Shown: positions 7,144 through 9,903 of the stretch, piece after piece
How the letters are laid out: each line of letters starts with the position of its first letter
Numbering within the stretch: position 1 is the first letter of the stretch
Source: JBFHES01 sp041584015
Lineage (GTDB): Bacteria > Bacteroidota > Bacteroidia > Bacteroidales > M50B96
Length of the DNA: 9,903 nucleotides
Assembly (NCBI GenBank): GCA_041584015.1
Contig: JBFHES010000182.1
Coordinates: 1 to 9,903, forward strand
Direction of reading: 5' to 3'
Made by a program: the position numbers and the translations under genes
Notes under the pieces: model-generated
What the model was told of the DNA's origin: nothing
What the model saw: the letters and a program-made list of their open reading frames with translations, nothing else
The model's database searches: none

Positions 7144-8055
7144 ATGAAGAAGCTTCAATTAGTGCTGTTAATCTCGCTACTTTCAATTGCAGGAATAATG
7201 GCCCAATCAAGTCGTAAGTCACGATCGATAAAACCTGTTAACTATACCAAAAAGGTTACGACCATTATCAATGGCAAAAACAAATCGTATTATTCGCTTA
7301 GCGAAGCCAATGAATCAGTCATTAATATTCAGGGACCAGGAAAACTAAGAGTAATAAGCCGAGCCAGATTTATACCGAAGCAGGAAGGCAAGCTGAATTA
7401 TGAAATAAGCTATACCGTTGATGGCGGCAAACCAGAGTTCGAAGGATATTCAGGCATTGCCATTTCAAAAGAAGCCACCTATAAAAATACCAAGCTTGGA
7501 GTGCCTGCTCAATTGCAGGATTTCTATATTGAGCTCGGACGAGGATCGCACAACGTTGCCTTTAAACTGGCAGGGAAAGGTGTGCCCGTTGCGGCCAAGT
7601 ACATTTTCATTCCGGGCAAATCAATAAAACAAGAATGGATCTCCTTCTCTCCTCTTCAACCATCAGAACCGGTAGATTTAATTACCAAAGAATCGACGGT
7701 TAAGTATTACAGATTTTCAGCCGACAAACCTTTAACTGTTCAGGTGAATGGGCCTACCGAGTTACGCCTCTTAACCAGAATAGAAAACCATTATCAAATG
7801 AAAGGTCGCATTCATTATCGTATTCAGGTAAAAGAAAAAGGGATAGCTCTAAACACTTATCAATTGAGTAGCATTCGTTCTGAAGTAACTACCTATAAAA
7901 ACGACAAAGAATTGGTTCCGGGGAAAGCTTGCGAATTTGTGATAAACGTTCCAAAGGGAAGGCATACCTATGAGGTTGTGCCGCTGGATAAAGATAAAAA
8001 CACCATTCTTGGTAGATTCCTGCTTCCTAAAAAAGCAGTGAAAATTAAAAACTAG
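7144..8055 (+). CDS. Basic secreted protein with two copies of one beta-rich domain, function unknown
   Basis: A 303-residue protein of no family I can name. Residues 1-20 are a signal peptide (MKKLQLVLLISLLSIAGIMA, cut before Gln21). The mature part is two related halves, about 35-160 and 175-300. QGPGKLRVISR (63-73) aligns with NGPTELRLLTR (202-212). GKLNYEISYTV aligns with GRIHYRIQVKE. SKEATYKNTKLGVPAQ aligns with RSEVTTYKNDKELVPGK. FYIELGRGSHNVAFKL aligns with FVINVPKGRHTYEVVPL. The offset is about 139 residues. By hand count there are about 48 Lys/Arg against about 25 Asp/Glu after the signal peptide, so the protein is strongly basic. ATG 7144 is preferred to an in-frame ATG at 7024, because only the former puts the signal peptide at the N terminus and avoids overlapping pgsW. 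It lies 43 nt after pgsW. A periplasmic or surface role in handling the anionic polymer is inferred from charge and position only. Confidence 0.85.
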   Translation: MKKLQLVLLISLLSIAGIMAQSSRKSRSIKPVNYTKKVTTIINGKNKSYYSLSEANESVINIQGPGKLRVISRARFIPKQEGKLNYEISYTVDGGKPEFEGYSGIAISKEATYKNTKLGVPAQLQDFYIELGRGSHNVAFKLAGKGVPVAAKYIFIPGKSIKQEWISFSPLQPSEPVDLITKESTVKYYRFSADKPLTVQVNGPTELRLLTRIENHYQMKGRIHYRIQVKEKGIALNTYQLSSIRSEVTTYKNDKELVPGKACEFVINVPKGRHTYEVVPLDKDKNTILGRFLLPKKAVKIKN

Positions 8056-8102
8056 CAATTGCTTTCGAATCCAGAATTAGCCATATAACATTAATCAAGA
8101 AT

Positions 8103-9239
8103 ATGAAGAAATTACAATATATGTTTAGCTATCGGAGTATCGGATTGCTGTTGGCCATTCTGCTACTTTCTGGTGGCGGCGATCTTTTTGCCCAAAAAAA
8201 GAAAAGTAAAAAGAAAACCAACTACTGGAATGTGGAGTTTAGCCTTGCCTCAACCTACGATGACAACATTCTAAAATACTCTGATAAATACCTCGATCGG
8301 TTTATGAATAATGAGGACGAAGGACGTTTTCATATCGATACCTACGACGATATCATCATCAACCCATCAATGAAAGTATCTTACTCAAAGAAAATTTTCG
8401 GTAAGCGCAAAAGTAAATTCGATGCGCTGTTTAGCCCTAAAAAATATGTAAACAACGATGTGAAAAGCTGGAGTTCCTTGAGTATTGGCTACCGACAGTA
8501 TCTTACCCGAAAAGCTAGCTTTAAGCTATCGTACGGCCATATTCCTGAATTTTATGTTCGTCATTTTCGTGATGATGACTGGACCGAGGTGTATGGCTAC
8601 ACACCGATTACTTTCCAGCCTTACAGCTTTTCGAAAAACAGCTATAGTTTTTCCATCCAGAACACCTTTCTTAATAACACCAAGTTAAGTTATGCAATCA
8701 CTTACATTCAATATTTCCATAACGAACATTTTACTGAGTATGATTGCATCAATCTGGTTCATGCCTTTAACCTTACTCAGCCCTTATCAAAAAAGGTGAA
8801 AGTGGTTTTAGGTTATTACTTTACCAATTCAGATGCAAAAGGCTATGATGAAGAATTTGAGACAAAACTAATCACCGATGACTCAGATGCTTCTTATGCG
8901 GAGGACCGATTTAATGTAGCAATTAACTGGAGCCTGCCACGCGTAATGAAAAAACGCCATAGCCTGAACGTCGAAGGAAGAATGATCAATCGCTATTTCT
9001 CCTCGCCGCATTTTCTGGAGAACGATCCAATTCATGCCGGACGTGTTGATGACAACATAAACTTCTTTGTTACCTACAGCTTAACCATAAGCAAGCGTTT
9101 AAAGCTTTCTGTGTACAATAAATTTCTATACCGAGATTCATATACACTTGCCGAAGCCAACAAGGAGTACGTTTCAGACGAAAAGGATTACCGACAAAAT
9201 CAAACAGGTTTTAAACTAAGCTACAATTTCAATTTGTAG
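8103..9239 (+). CDS. Predicted outer-membrane beta-barrel protein
   Basis: A 378-residue protein with a signal peptide at about 1-30 (cut after LFA, before Gln31) and a strikingly basic mature N terminus, KKKSKKK at 32-38. The rest is dominated by alternating polar/hydrophobic segments rich in Tyr and Phe, typical of barrel strands: WNVEFSLASTYDDNI, WSSLSIGYRQYL, ASFKLSYGHI, YSFSIQNTFL, KLSYAITYIQYF, KVVLGYYFTN, FNVAINWSL, NFFVTYSLTIS, LKLSVYNKFLYRD and the terminal GFKLSYNFNL. Several connecting loops are acidic, such as NNEDEG near residues 69-74 and RDDDWTE. The C terminus ends as a strand with aromatic residues, as expected for insertion by the BAM complex. It lies 47 nt after the previous gene. 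The call is by pattern, not by a recognised family; a channel for polymer export is inferred from the operon. An outer-membrane receptor or structural barrel is also possible. Confidence 0.78.
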   Translation: MKKLQYMFSYRSIGLLLAILLLSGGGDLFAQKKKSKKKTNYWNVEFSLASTYDDNILKYSDKYLDRFMNNEDEGRFHIDTYDDIIINPSMKVSYSKKIFGKRKSKFDALFSPKKYVNNDVKSWSSLSIGYRQYLTRKASFKLSYGHIPEFYVRHFRDDDWTEVYGYTPITFQPYSFSKNSYSFSIQNTFLNNTKLSYAITYIQYFHNEHFTEYDCINLVHAFNLTQPLSKKVKVVLGYYFTNSDAKGYDEEFETKLITDDSDASYAEDRFNVAINWSLPRVMKKRHSLNVEGRMINRYFSSPHFLENDPIHAGRVDDNINFFVTYSLTISKRLKLSVYNKFLYRDSYTLAEANKEYVSDEKDYRQNQTGFKLSYNFNL

Positions 9240-9277
9240 TTCATCAATCTAAATAGAAAACATAAAAACAATATAAA

Positions 9278-9903
9278 ATGAAAAACTTTAAAAGCATCAC
9301 CCTGCTCCTTTCCCTTGCCATGCTAATGGCAAGCTGTGGTAAGCCAAACGATCCGGAATCAATTTATCCGGGCACCAGTGGAAACTACAAGATTATCAGC
9401 AAATTTCAAACAACTGGATACACACAAGATGTTGTTGTTAAGGATACCTTATGTTACGTTACGCAAGGTGAAGGTGGATTAATGATTGTGGATGTTAAAG
9501 ATGTTGAGCATCCTGAGATGGTTTCAATTACAACCGAGAATGTTCGTGGATATTCAAGCAAAGTAGCGATGAAAGATAATGCCATTTATATTGCAGCAGG
9601 ATCTTTTGGAGTTACGGTTATTGAAGTGGATAATCCAGTAGAACCAAACGTTTCGGTTTCAAACTTATCAATGAAACCAGCTAAAGACTTTCATGTTTTG
9701 GGTGATTATTTGTTTACCTCCATTAGCGAGCAAGGTGTAAAGGTTGCCGAAATTAGCTACCCGTCGCAACCGGATATTAGAGGAGATATTAAAACACCTG
9801 GTTATGCGCGTGGACTTACCACCACAGCAGATACAAACTATTTGCTCATAGCTTGCGGAGAAATGGGCTTAAGTATTTATAACATTTCCGACTTCCAGAA
9901 TGG
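9278..9903 (+). CDS. LVIVD-repeat lipoprotein (3' end outside the window)
   Basis: The reading frame is open from ATG 9278 through the right edge, giving 208 complete codons. Residues 1-20 are a lipoprotein signal with lipobox MASC, placing the lipid on Cys20; Gly21 and Lys22 follow. At least four copies of the LVIVD-type beta-propeller repeat are visible, each a glycine-ended turn then a short strand: GGLMIVDV (to 73), GVTVIEV (to 117), GVKVAEI (to 159) and GLSIYNI (to 203). Each is followed by an Asp/Pro-containing loop such as DVEHPEMV or DNPVEPNV. Such repeats form propeller blades in surface or periplasmic proteins of Bacteroidota; they suggest binding or scaffolding rather than catalysis. 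It starts 38 nt after the barrel gene and is probably the sixth gene of the operon. The truncation is caused by the window edge. Confidence 0.85.
   Translation, partial: MKNFKSITLLLSLAMLMASCGKPNDPESIYPGTSGNYKIISKFQTTGYTQDVVVKDTLCYVTQGEGGLMIVDVKDVEHPEMVSITTENVRGYSSKVAMKDNAIYIAAGSFGVTVIEVDNPVEPNVSVSNLSMKPAKDFHVLGDYLFTSISEQGVKVAEISYPSQPDIRGDIKTPGYARGLTTTADTNYLLIACGEMGLSIYNISDFQN

Noticed and set aside
1..9903. CRISPR array, insertion sequence, integrase or attachment-site repeats
   Set aside because: No regularly spaced repeats, transposase-like proteins or flanking direct repeats were seen; gene order and base composition look even across the window.

Overview
The window looks like the chromosome of a Gram-negative member of the Bacteroidota, probably a free-living or marine Bacteroidales/Marinilabiliales-type organism. 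The signs are a secreted protein with a type IX secretion (T9SS) type A C-terminal sorting domain, AT-rich leaders largely without Shine-Dalgarno sites, a match to the Bacteroidota promoter pattern TTTG/TAnnTTTG, and several outer-envelope proteins. The genus cannot be named from this sequence. All convincing genes lie on the + strand.

Positions 1-419 carry no convincing gene. They hold a candidate promoter (24-52) whose -7 box overlaps a perfect 14-bp palindrome, and a possible folded leader (90-192) in which two copies of AGGTGAT compete for one ATCACCT. A strong AGGAGG in front of a four-codon reading frame follows. Next comes a 1255-residue secreted gingipain-family (C25) protein (420-4187) with propeptide-like, catalytic, Ig-like/CARDB-like, globular beta-rich and T9SS sorting regions. 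The catalytic cysteine position is kept, but the catalytic histidine position is glutamate. A strong hairpin terminator (4208-4250) separates this gene from the next block.

From 4290 to the right edge there is a tightly spaced run of six genes that reads as one operon. It begins with pgsB (Mur-ligase-like poly-gamma-glutamate synthase), pgsC (its membrane partner, overlapping by 8 nt) and pgsW (poly-gamma-glutamate system protein with a membrane anchor at each end). These are followed by a strongly basic secreted protein built from two copies of one domain, a predicted outer-membrane beta-barrel with a lysine-rich mature N terminus, and a lipoprotein with LVIVD repeats that runs off the right edge.

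The interpretation offered is a Gram-negative system for making poly-gamma-glutamate (or a related amide-linked polyanion) and moving it to the cell surface. PgsB/PgsC make the polymer at the inner membrane, PgsW handles it there, the basic protein may bind or guide the polyanion in the periplasm, and the beta-barrel may let it through the outer membrane. No PgsA/CapA gene is seen in the window. The synthase assignment is firm; the export roles of the last three genes are inferred from position, targeting signals and charge.
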